In this document: one piece after another, positions 27,009-34,136 of the stretch | How the letters are laid out: each line of letters starts with the position of its first letter | Position numbering within the stretch: position 1 is the stretch's first letter | Assembly (NCBI RefSeq): GCF_008373765.1 | Contig: NZ_VUJW01000001.1 | Location: 620,189-684,188, forward strand | DNA length: 64,000 bases | Direction of reading: 5' to 3' | From: Nocardioides antri | GTDB taxonomy: Bacteria; Actinomycetota; Actinomycetes; Propionibacteriales; Nocardioidaceae | Translations under genes and position numbers: made by a program | Notes under the pieces: model-generated | What the model saw: only the letters and a program-made list of their open reading frames with translations | The model's database searches: none | What the model was told of the DNA's origin: nothing

Positions 27009-27158
27009 ATGAGTGACACCGACACCGAGAAGTTCCCGGGATACTCGGAAAACCACTACCAGCACACCATGCACACCTACGCCTGGATCTCGCTGTGGCT
27101 GATCGTCGGCATCGGCGTGGCCTTCGGGGTCTACGGGTTCGTGGTGGGGCTCGACTGA
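27009..27158 (+). CDS. 49-aa single-pass membrane protein downstream of cyp125
   Basis: ATG 27009 is preceded by AGGAG (26999-27003). The N-terminal half is polar with many His/Tyr (KFPGYSENHYQHTMHTYAW), followed by one membrane helix (ISLWLIVGIGVAFGVYGFVV). Placed 59 nt after cyp125 and on the same strand, so probably on the same message. No family recognised; a membrane anchor or partner for the P450 system is possible but unproven. Confidence 0.6.
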   Translation: MSDTDTEKFPGYSENHYQHTMHTYAWISLWLIVGIGVAFGVYGFVVGLD

Positions 27159-27751
27159 TCGACGAGGGCGGCTGGGACCCGCTCGCTCCCGATCTGCTGC
27201 CCGGGGCGCTGGCGGCGTTCACCGGCCGCTGGTGGCTGGCCGGCGGCTGGGCGCTCGACCGGCACCTCGGGCGACAGACGCGCGAGCACGGCGACACCGA
27301 CGTCCTGGTCCTGCGTCACGAGCAGCGCGCGCTGCGGGAGGCGCTGGCCGACTGGGACGTGCATGCCGCCGACCCGCCTGGCCACCTGCGCCCGTGGGCG
27401 CCGGGGGAGCAGCTGCCGGACGGCGTGCACGACGTGTGGTGCCGGCGTACGCCGACCGCGCCCTGGTCCCTCCAGGTGATGATCGACGACGCCGACGAGG
27501 GCGTGTGGCGCTACCGGCGGGACGTCCGGGTCACGCGCCCGGTTGGCGACCTCGACGGACCGGCATCGACCGACGCGATGCGCGTGCTCGCGCCGGAGGT
27601 CCAGCTGCTGCAGAAGAGCAAGCAGCCGCGTCCCAAGGACGAGGCCGACTTCGCCGCCGTCGTACCCGTCCTCGAGCCGGAGCGGCGCACGTGGCTCGCC
27701 GAGGCGCTGCGGATGGTCTCGCCGAGCCACCCGTGGCTCGCGGCGCTGTGA
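27155..27751 (+). CDS. nucleotidyltransferase-like protein (aminoglycoside adenylyltransferase fold)
   Basis: About 198 residues. AFTGRWWLAGGWALDRHLGR, then HGDTDVLVLR, carry the GG-W-LD and D-x-D-type pattern of 2''-adenylyltransferase-like nucleotidyltransferases. Later LQVMIDDADEGVWRYRRD and LQKSKQPRPKDEADFAAVVP are also usual for this group. The start is not settled: no ATG or GTG fits after the preceding gene's stop, so CTG 27155 (CTGA overlap) is proposed; GTG 27095 would run deep into the previous gene. Role unknown; resistance should not be assumed. Confidence 0.6.
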   Translation: MIDEGGWDPLAPDLLPGALAAFTGRWWLAGGWALDRHLGRQTREHGDTDVLVLRHEQRALREALADWDVHAADPPGHLRPWAPGEQLPDGVHDVWCRRTPTAPWSLQVMIDDADEGVWRYRRDVRVTRPVGDLDGPASTDAMRVLAPEVQLLQKSKQPRPKDEADFAAVVPVLEPERRTWLAEALRMVSPSHPWLAAL

Positions 27752-27757
27752 CCGCCG

Positions 27758-28525
27758 TCAGTCGCGCGCGGTGAGGACGATCGGGTCGCCGTCGGTGATG
27801 GCGACCGTGTGCTCGACGTGAGCGCCGCGGGAGCCGTCGGCGCTGCGGATGGTCCAACCGTCGGGATCGAAGCGGATCTCGTCGGTGGAGTGGAGGAACC
27901 ACGGCTCGATCGCGATCACCAGGCCTGGGCGGAGCTTGAGGCCGCGGCCCGCCTGGCCGTCGTTGGGGACGTGCGGGTCGCCGTGCATCGTGCGGCCGAC
28001 GCCGTGACCGCCGAACTGCAGGTTGGCCTTGAGCCCCTCGGACCGGGCCACCGACCCGATGGCGTGCGAGATGTCGCCGAGCCGGTTGCCGCCGCGGGCG
28101 GCGGCGATCCCGGCGTCGAGCGCGCGCTGGGCGACCTCGATCAGGCGGACGTCCTCGGGGCGCGGTGTGCCGACGATCACCGACAGGGCCGAGTCGGAGA
28201 CCCAGCCGTCCACGGACGCCGCGAAGTCGACGGACAGCAGGTCGCCGTCCTGGAGGGTGTAGTCGAACGGCAGGCCGTGGAGCACCGCGTCGTTGACCGA
28301 GGTGCAGAGCACCTTGCCGAAGGGCATCGCACCGAACGACGGGTGGTAGTCGATGTAGCACGAGGTCGCTCCGGCGTCCTTGATCATCCGGTGCGCCAGC
28401 TCGTCGAGCTCGAGGAGGTTCACCCCGACGTCGGCCTTCTCGGCGAGGGCGCTGATCACCGAGGCCACGAAGCGCCCGGCCGGGCGCATCTGCTCGATCT
28501 GGGTCGGGGTGCGGAGCTCGATCAC
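27758..28525 (-). CDS. map: type I methionine aminopeptidase
   Basis: 255 residues from GTG 28525. The five metal ligands can be placed: Asp in LLSVDFAASVDGWVSDSALS (two Asp), His in GGHGVGRTMHGDPHVPND, Glu in VIAIEPWFLH and Glu-like late position in GAHVEHTVAIT. His in DAVLHGLPFDY is the substrate His. Removes the initiator Met from new proteins in the cytosol. Convergent with the nucleotidyltransferase gene and 26 nt behind the crotonase gene, so it may be read through from the ltp operon. Confidence 0.92.
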   Translation of the reverse strand: MIELRTPTQIEQMRPAGRFVASVISALAEKADVGVNLLELDELAHRMIKDAGATSCYIDYHPSFGAMPFGKVLCTSVNDAVLHGLPFDYTLQDGDLLSVDFAASVDGWVSDSALSVIVGTPRPEDVRLIEVAQRALDAGIAAARGGNRLGDISHAIGSVARSEGLKANLQFGGHGVGRTMHGDPHVPNDGQAGRGLKLRPGLVIAIEPWFLHSTDEIRFDPDGWTIRSADGSRGAHVEHTVAITDGDPIVLTARD

Positions 28526-28551
28526 GCGGACAAGGGTACGGCGCAGGGGGC

Positions 28552-29391
28552 TCAGTCGAGGAACCGCGGCTCGCGCTTCTCCTTGCGCGCCGCGATGGCC
28601 TCCTCGAAGTTCTGGGTGAGCAGCCGCACCAGGAGCTGGCCGACCCCCTCGGCGTGCATGTGCTGCTCGAGGCTCGCGGCGTCGAGGCTGTCCTGCAGGG
28701 TGCGCTTGGTCAGCTCGACACCCGGCCGGCTCCAGCGGGAGATGTCGGCGGCGGTCTCCAGGCAGCTCTCGAGCAGCTGGTCGTCGGGCACGACCCTCGA
28801 CACCAGCCCGATCGCGGCCGCCTCGGTCGCGTGGACGTCGCGCCCGGTCAGCATGATCTCCGAGGCGCGGGAGGTGCCGATGGCGCGGGGGAGCAGGTAG
28901 CTGAGGCCGAGCTCGCTCGCGGTGAGGCCGTTGTTGATGCCGGCGGCGCGGAAGTACGCCGACTCCGCGGCGACCCGCACGTCACAGGCCAGCGCCAGAC
29001 ACAGCCCGCCGCCGATGGCCGGCCCGTTGACGGCTGCGATCACCGGCTGGTGCAGGCGCCGGAGCGTGACGATGATGTCGTCGAGCAGCTCCATCGCGCG
29101 GAGCGCGATCGTCACGCCGGTGAGGCCGCCGATGTTGGGCATCCGGCCCCGCTCGCCGCTCTGGTCGGCTCCGGAACAGAAGCCGCGGCCGGCGCCGGTC
29201 AGCACGATCACCCGGACCGCGTTGTCGTCACCGAGCCGCCGCAGCTCGTCGCGGAACGGCACCATGACGTCGAACGACATCGAATTGACCCGCTCGGGAC
29301 GGTTGAGCGTGACGACTGCGACGTCCTCGCGCGGCCGGTCGACCAGGACGAAGCCGTCGGAGCCGTCGGAGCCGTCGGTGCTCTCCGCCAT
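28552..29391 (-). CDS. enoyl-CoA hydratase/isomerase (crotonase) family protein
   Basis: 279 residues from ATG 29389-29391, which overlaps the ltp3 stop by 1 nt. Crotonase motifs: LNRPERVNSMSFDVMVPFRD, GAGRGFCSGADQSGERGRMP (oxyanion hole) and VNGPAIGGGLCLALACDVRV. EGRG-type catalytic residues are not assigned. Fourth gene of a KstR-type operon DUF35-ltp4-ltp3-ech. It probably hydrates an unsaturated side-chain thioester. The N-terminus has a GSD repeat coded by a 9-bp tandem repeat. Confidence 0.82.
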   Translation of the reverse strand: MAESTDGSDGSDGFVLVDRPREDVAVVTLNRPERVNSMSFDVMVPFRDELRRLGDDNAVRVIVLTGAGRGFCSGADQSGERGRMPNIGGLTGVTIALRAMELLDDIIVTLRRLHQPVIAAVNGPAIGGGLCLALACDVRVAAESAYFRAAGINNGLTASELGLSYLLPRAIGTSRASEIMLTGRDVHATEAAAIGLVSRVVPDDQLLESCLETAADISRWSRPGVELTKRTLQDSLDAASLEQHMHAEGVGQLLVRLLTQNFEEAIAARKEKREPRFLD

Positions 29392-30551
29392 CAGTTCGTG
29401 GGCTTCTCGGAGCCGACCACCCACATCGAGAAGAACTGCGAGCCACCGCCGTAGGCGTGACCGAGCGCCCGTCGTACGCCGTCGACCTGGTGCTCACCCG
29501 CGGCGCCCCGGACCTGCAGCGCCGCCTCGCCGAACCGGAGCATCCCGCTCGCGCCGATCGGGTTGGACGACAGCACGCCGCCGCTCATGTTGATCGGGAG
29601 CTTGCCGTCGATCGCGGTCTCACCGCTCTCCGTGAGCTTCCAGCCGTCGCCCTCCGCCGTGAAGCCCAGGTTCTCGATCCACATCGGCTCGAACCACGAG
29701 AACGGCACGTAGATCTCGGCCGCGTCGATCTCCTCGAGCGGGTTCGTGATGCCGGCCTGCTTCCACAGCGCGGCTGCTGCCTCGCGGCCCGCCTGCGGGT
29801 TCACCTGGTCGCGCTCGGCCGCCGTGGTCGGCTCCGAGCGCATCACGGTCCCGTGGATCCAGGCCGGGTTCGGCGAGGCCGCGGCGGCCTTCTCGGACGC
29901 GATGACGAGTGCGCACGCGCCGTCGGAGGACGGGCAGGTCTCGTCGTACCGGATCGGGTCCCAGAGCATCTGCGACCCCATCACCTGGTCGACGGTCTTC
30001 TGCTCGCGCAGGTGCGCGTAGGGGTTCTTGAGAGCGTTGGTCCGGTCCTTGGCCGCGACGATCGCGCCGACATGGGTGGGCGCGCCGGACCGTCGGATGT
30101 AGGAGCGCACGTGCGGCGCGAAGTAGCCGCCGGCGCCGGCGTGAACCGGCATGATGAACGGCACCGGCACCGAGAGCGCCCACATGGCGTTGGACTCCGA
30201 CTGCTTCTCGAACGCGACGGTCAGGACCTTGTCGTGCACGCCCGCCTGCACCAGCGACGACGCGACGATCGCCGTGGAGCCGCCGACCGAGCCGGCGGTG
30301 TGCACGCGCAGCAGCGGCTTGCCGGCCGCTCCGAGTGCCTCGGCGAGGTAGAGCTCCGGCATCATCACGCCCTCGAACAGGTCGGGCGCCTTGCCGACCA
30401 CGATCGCGTCGATCTCGTCGAGGGTCATGCCCGCGTCCTCGAGCGCGCGGTCCATGGCCTCGCGGCACAAGCCCGCCATCGAGACGTCCTCGCGCTTCGC
30501 GCGGTGGTGGGTCTGGCCCACGCCGACCACTGCGGCTGGCAGCTTGCCCAT
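29391..30551 (-). CDS. ltp3: thiolase-fold lipid-transfer/aldolase protein Ltp3
   Basis: 386 residues. Thiolase fold, but the nucleophile region reads LLRVHTAGSVGGSTAIVASS without the thiolase Cys, and the usual GHP-G motif is SSNPIGASG. This loss of catalytic Cys and His is characteristic of the SCP-x/Ltp group, in which steroid side-chain retro-aldolases such as Ltp2 occur. Matches Rv3523 by order after the DUF35 and ltp4 genes. Predicted to work with the DUF35 protein in side-chain cleavage. Starts 1 nt inside the ltp4 stop. Confidence 0.82.
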   Translation of the reverse strand: MGKLPAAVVGVGQTHHRAKREDVSMAGLCREAMDRALEDAGMTLDEIDAIVVGKAPDLFEGVMMPELYLAEALGAAGKPLLRVHTAGSVGGSTAIVASSLVQAGVHDKVLTVAFEKQSESNAMWALSVPVPFIMPVHAGAGGYFAPHVRSYIRRSGAPTHVGAIVAAKDRTNALKNPYAHLREQKTVDQVMGSQMLWDPIRYDETCPSSDGACALVIASEKAAAASPNPAWIHGTVMRSEPTTAAERDQVNPQAGREAAAALWKQAGITNPLEEIDAAEIYVPFSWFEPMWIENLGFTAEGDGWKLTESGETAIDGKLPINMSGGVLSSNPIGASGMLRFGEAALQVRGAAGEHQVDGVRRALGHAYGGGSQFFSMWVVGSEKPTN

Positions 30552-31609
30552 CAGTTGTTCCTACCTTCCATCACGCACACGAGGTTCTGCTGGAGGGCCG
30601 GGCCGCTGGTCGCGTGCCCGAGCACCTTGTCGGCGGTGCCGTCCCAGATCCGGCGAGCGGCCTCCCCGATCCGGATCGCACCGCCGGTGAACATCGGGTT
30701 GCCGGCCAGCGGACCGCCCGACGGGTTGAGTCGTACGTCGTCAGCCAGCCCGAGCTCCTTGCGCAGGATCAGCTCCTGGTGGCTGAAAGGCGCGTGCAGC
30801 TCGGCGATCTCCACGCCGTCCAGGCCGCCGAGGGCAGCCGCCGCGCGGGCCGCCGACTCGGATCGGGTCAGGTCGCGGGTGTTGAGCTGCAGTCCGTCGC
30901 TGAACGTCGACAGCCCCGTGATCCAGGCCGGCCGCTCACGCACCTCGTGCGCGCGGTCCCCGGTGGCGAGCACGATGGCGGCGGCGCCGTCGGTGACCGG
31001 AGCGCAGTCGTGCTTGCGCAGCGGGTCGGCGAACATCGGCCGCGCGAGCAGGTCCTCGACGGTGGAGCCGCCCGCCCGGATCGCGTACTCGTTCTTCTCG
31101 GCGTCCGTGAGCGAGCGGTTCACGACCTCGGCCATCGCCGACTCGTCCCACTGACCGGCGTCGATGCCGAGCCGCGCCTGCAGGGCCGCCAGCGAGACCG
31201 TGTCGGGCCACAGCGGGGTCATCGTGTAGGGGTCCAGCTGCAGGGCCAGGGTCCGCCGCAGCACGCCGGCGGACGCCTTGCCGAAGCCGAACACGATCGC
31301 AGTGTCGACCTCGCCGGTCTGGATCTTCAGCCAGGCCTCGTAGAGCGCCCAAGCGGCGTCCATCTCGACGTGCGACTCGTTGACCGGCGGCAGCACGCCG
31401 ATGGAGTCGATCGCCGACACGAACGAGAACGCACGTCCGGCCAGGTAGTCGGACGACCCCGAGCACCAGAAGCCGACGTCCTTGCGGGTCCAGCCCGTCT
31501 GCTCGTAGCACTCCGCGAAGAGCGGGACGAGCAGCTCCACACACTGGGGCGACCCGTCGAAGTTCTGCATCTGCCGCTGGGCGAACCCGACGACCGCAAC
31601 GTCTCTCAT
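30551..31609 (-). CDS. ltp4: thiolase-fold lipid-transfer/aldolase protein Ltp4
   Basis: 352 residues (Rv3522 is about 354). Opening VAVVGFAQRQ and the region VNESHVEMDAAWALYEAWLK show a thiolase fold without the thiolase nucleophile; late motif NPSGGPLAGNPMFTGGAIRI replaces the catalytic GHP with GNP. Paired with ltp3 and the DUF35 gene, it probably forms a hetero-oligomeric aldolase. The gene starts 13 nt after the DUF35 stop. Confidence 0.82.
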   Translation of the reverse strand: MRDVAVVGFAQRQMQNFDGSPQCVELLVPLFAECYEQTGWTRKDVGFWCSGSSDYLAGRAFSFVSAIDSIGVLPPVNESHVEMDAAWALYEAWLKIQTGEVDTAIVFGFGKASAGVLRRTLALQLDPYTMTPLWPDTVSLAALQARLGIDAGQWDESAMAEVVNRSLTDAEKNEYAIRAGGSTVEDLLARPMFADPLRKHDCAPVTDGAAAIVLATGDRAHEVRERPAWITGLSTFSDGLQLNTRDLTRSESAARAAAALGGLDGVEIAELHAPFSHQELILRKELGLADDVRLNPSGGPLAGNPMFTGGAIRIGEAARRIWDGTADKVLGHATSGPALQQNLVCVMEGRNN

Positions 31610-31622
31610 CGTCCGCTTCTCC

Positions 31623-32585
31623 TCAGAGGTGGTGCTTGTAGGTGTCGTAGTCCGCGTCCGGCTCGTCGGCGGGCGCGAAGTGGCTGATGTTCTCGATCGA
31701 CGTGCCCCACTCGTCGCGGGGCTTCCAGTGCGCCTTCACCCGCAGGCCCATGCGCACCTCGTCGGCCGGGATGTCGAGGATCAGGTGCTGGAGCGCGATG
31801 TCCGCGCCGTCGAGCAGGATGTACGCCGAGACGTACGGCGGCGTGATCTTCTGCCCCAGGAACGGCACATTGACGATGCAGAACGTCGTGACCGTGCCGA
31901 TGTCCGGGAGCTCGACCTCCTCGGTGGTCGGCACGCCGTCGACCGGGCAGGCGCTCCGCGGCGGCACGTAGACCTTGCCGCACGCGGGACACCGCTGACC
32001 GAGGATCCGGCCCTCGCTGAGACCGCGGAAGAACGCCGACTCCTCGGGTGAGGCGGCGTACGTGTAGTCGACGCTGGTCGGCGTGATGATCCCGGTGACG
32101 GGGTCGTCGGACGCCACCGACGTCTCGGGCGCGGCCCCGGTCGCGGCGTCGGAGGTCGGCTCCCAGCACGCGATGTCGGTGAGGTGGCCCTGGGTCTCCT
32201 CGGCCCAGCGCACCTTCACCCGCATGCCGGTGCTCATCTCGTCGGCCGAGGCGACGTCGACCGCGTGCAGGATCGGGGCGTCGGCACCGTCCGGCGTCAC
32301 CAGGGCGAAGGCGAACGGCCGGTCGAACGGCTGACCGGCGACCGGCTCGCTCACCCAGGTCCAGGAGGTGACCGTCCCGGTGTCCGGCAGGTCGACGAAC
32401 TCGGCGACGGCGGCGTGGGTCGTGGGGTCGAACTCGGGAGGCGGTACGACGACCCTCCCGTCGGACAGGCGGGCGCCGACCAGCCGGCGGTCGCGCAGCC
32501 CGGTGAAGAAGCGGCCCAGCACAGGGCCCACGGATCGCGTGTAGTCGAAGGCGACCGTGACGGGCGCCTGGAGGGTCCGGGTCAT
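31623..32585 (-). CDS. tandem OB-fold DUF35 protein (Rv3521-like), partner of Ltp3/Ltp4
   Basis: 320 residues from ATG 32583-32585. Two DUF35 units: the first (about 25-140) lacks zinc-ribbon cysteines (GARLSDGRVVVPPPEFDP), the second (about 180-300) keeps C199, C202 and C213 (RCPACGKVYVPPRSACPVDG) with Asp216 where a fourth Cys usually stands. Each is followed by a beta-rich OB part. DUF35 proteins bind Ltp-type thiolase-fold enzymes and feed acyl-CoA to them, as ChsH2 does for Ltp2. First gene of its operon, directly behind a KstR-type operator. Confidence 0.82.
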   Translation of the reverse strand: MTRTLQAPVTVAFDYTRSVGPVLGRFFTGLRDRRLVGARLSDGRVVVPPPEFDPTTHAAVAEFVDLPDTGTVTSWTWVSEPVAGQPFDRPFAFALVTPDGADAPILHAVDVASADEMSTGMRVKVRWAEETQGHLTDIACWEPTSDAATGAAPETSVASDDPVTGIITPTSVDYTYAASPEESAFFRGLSEGRILGQRCPACGKVYVPPRSACPVDGVPTTEEVELPDIGTVTTFCIVNVPFLGQKITPPYVSAYILLDGADIALQHLILDIPADEVRMGLRVKAHWKPRDEWGTSIENISHFAPADEPDADYDTYKHHL

Positions 32586-32594
32586 GGGCGAAAG

Positions 32595-32608
32595 TGAAAC
32601 ACGTTCTA
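32595..32608. promoter_or_regulatory. KstR-type operator between DUF35 gene and LLM gene
   Basis: TGAAACACGTTCTA matches TNNAACNNGTTNNA fully. It starts 10 nt upstream of the DUF35 start codon (minus) and lies 32 nt before the LLM start (plus); one site for two divergent operons. Confidence 0.85.
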
Positions 32609-32640
32609 GTTTCCGCATCAAGTGCGGCATGATGTGTCGC

Positions 32641-33684
32641 ATGAAGCTCGGACTGCAGCTGGGTTACTGGGGCGCGCAGCCGCCGGAGGGTGTCGGCGAG
32701 CTGGTCGCGGCCGCCGAGGACGCCGGCTTCGACGCTGTGTTCACCGCCGAGGCGTGGGGGAGCGACGCGTTCACCCCGCTTGCCTGGTGGGGTCGCCAGA
32801 GCTCCCGGGTCCGGCTCGGCACCTCGATCGTGCAGATGTCCGGCAGGGCGCCGACGTCGATCGCCATGCACGCGCTGACGCTCGACCACCTCAGCGGCGG
32901 CCGGGTCATCCTCGGCATGGGCGTGAGCGGCCCGCAGGTCGTCGAGGGCTGGTACGGCCAGCCGTTCTCCAAGCCACTGGCCCGCACCCGCGAGGTCGTC
33001 TCGATCATCCGCCAGGTGCTGGCCCGCGAAGCTCCGGTGACGAACCTGGGTCCGCACTACCCGCTGCCGTACGACGGTCCGGGCTCGGTCGGTCTCGGCA
33101 AGCCGCTCAAGCCGATCGTGCACCCGCTGCGCGCCGACATCCCGATCTGGCTCGGCGCCGAGGGTCCCAAGAACGTCGCGCAGACCGCGGAGATCGCCGA
33201 CGGCTGGATCCCCATCTTCTACACGCCGAAGAGTGCCGGGATGTACCAGCCGTGGCTGGACGAGGGGTTCGCGCGCGACGGGGCGCGTCGAACCCGTGCG
33301 GACTTCGAGATCGCCGCCACCTGCCATCTCCAGATCACCCGGAGCGAGGACGAGCGGCGCGCCGTCGTCGAGGCGATGAAGCCGGTGATCGCGCTCTACA
33401 TGGGCGGCATGGGCGCGAAGGACCAGAACTTTCACAAGTTCGTGTTCGAGCGGATGGGGTACTCCGCGATCACCGACCAGGTCCAGGAGCTGTTCCTCGC
33501 GCAGAAGCGCGACGAGGCGGCCGCGCTCATCCCCGACGAGCTGGTCGAGGAGATGCACATCATCGGCGACGCGTCGTACGTCAAGGAGCGCGTCGCCGCC
33601 TGGGAGCAGACCGGCGTGACGACGCTCCTGCTCAGCTGCCGCAACGCCGACGAGGTCCGTGAGGTCGCCGAGCTACTTGCCTGA
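32641..33684 (+). CDS. F420-dependent LLM-class oxidoreductase (Rv3520c-like)
   Basis: 347 residues from ATG 32641. LLM motifs: MKLGLQLGYWG start, LVAAAEDAGFDAVFTAEAWG, RVRLGTSIVQMSGRAPTSIA, LDHLSGGRVILGMGVSGPQV, and DIPIWLGAEGPKNVAQTAEI. The GVSGPQVVEGWYG segment is typical of the F420-using mycobacterial group. It sits opposite the DUF35-ltp4-ltp3 operon just as Rv3520c does next to Rv3521-Rv3523. Reaction in the steroid pathway not established. Confidence 0.83.
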   Translation: MKLGLQLGYWGAQPPEGVGELVAAAEDAGFDAVFTAEAWGSDAFTPLAWWGRQSSRVRLGTSIVQMSGRAPTSIAMHALTLDHLSGGRVILGMGVSGPQVVEGWYGQPFSKPLARTREVVSIIRQVLAREAPVTNLGPHYPLPYDGPGSVGLGKPLKPIVHPLRADIPIWLGAEGPKNVAQTAEIADGWIPIFYTPKSAGMYQPWLDEGFARDGARRTRADFEIAATCHLQITRSEDERRAVVEAMKPVIALYMGGMGAKDQNFHKFVFERMGYSAITDQVQELFLAQKRDEAAALIPDELVEEMHIIGDASYVKERVAAWEQTGVTTLLLSCRNADEVREVAELLA

Positions 33685-33716
33685 CGAGCGTCGCCGGTAG
33701 GCGTTAACGTGCGGGG

Positions 33717-34097
33717 ATGCGGCTGCCGCACGAGAACGTCGCCACGGTCCTGGTGGACCCGCGCGCGCTCGAGGACCTGGAGCTCGAGCTGATGGAGCTC
33801 GACCTGCGGGTGTGGCCGGTGGCCACGGCGCCCATCTGCGCGGACGGCCCGAGGCAGGCGTTCCAGATCCGCCGCACGCTGCTGATGCGACAGCGCGGCG
33901 CCTGGGACGTCGCCGCCGAGTGGACGCCGGTCTGGATCAGCTTCGGCGAGAGCTGGTACGACGGCGCCGAGCCGCTGCCGTGGGCGGCGCACGAGACGTT
34001 GTGGCGCACCCTCGAGGCGCACGGCGCCCACGTCCGCTACCAGCGCCGCCTCGGCGGGGTCAGGCCGCTGCACGTGCCGCTCGAGGCCACCGGCTAG
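33717..34097 (+). CDS. hypothetical protein
   Basis: 126 residues from ATG 33717. No signal peptide, no membrane segment, no recognised motif. The composition is ordinary, with an Asp/Glu/Leu-rich helix (LEDLELELMELDLR, about 19-32) and a Trp-rich centre (AWDVAAEWTPVWISFGESWY). It follows the LLM gene after 32 nt and precedes the acyl-CoA synthetase with its own KstR-type operator, so it may belong to the LLM operon. Confidence 0.6.
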   Translation: MRLPHENVATVLVDPRALEDLELELMELDLRVWPVATAPICADGPRQAFQIRRTLLMRQRGAWDVAAEWTPVWISFGESWYDGAEPLPWAAHETLWRTLEAHGAHVRYQRRLGGVRPLHVPLEATG

Positions 34098-34109
34098 TGG
34101 TTGCCGAGA

Positions 34110-34127
34110 ACTAGAACAGGTTCTAGT
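34110..34127. promoter_or_regulatory. KstR-type operator, 18-bp perfect palindrome (acyl-CoA synthetase promoter)
   Basis: ACTAGAACAGGTTCTAGT is a perfect 18-bp inverted repeat around the KstR core TAGAACAGGTTCTA. It ends 9 nt before the ATG of the synthetase, the most symmetrical KstR-type site in the window. Confidence 0.88.
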
Positions 34128-34136
34128 CTTGCCCCC

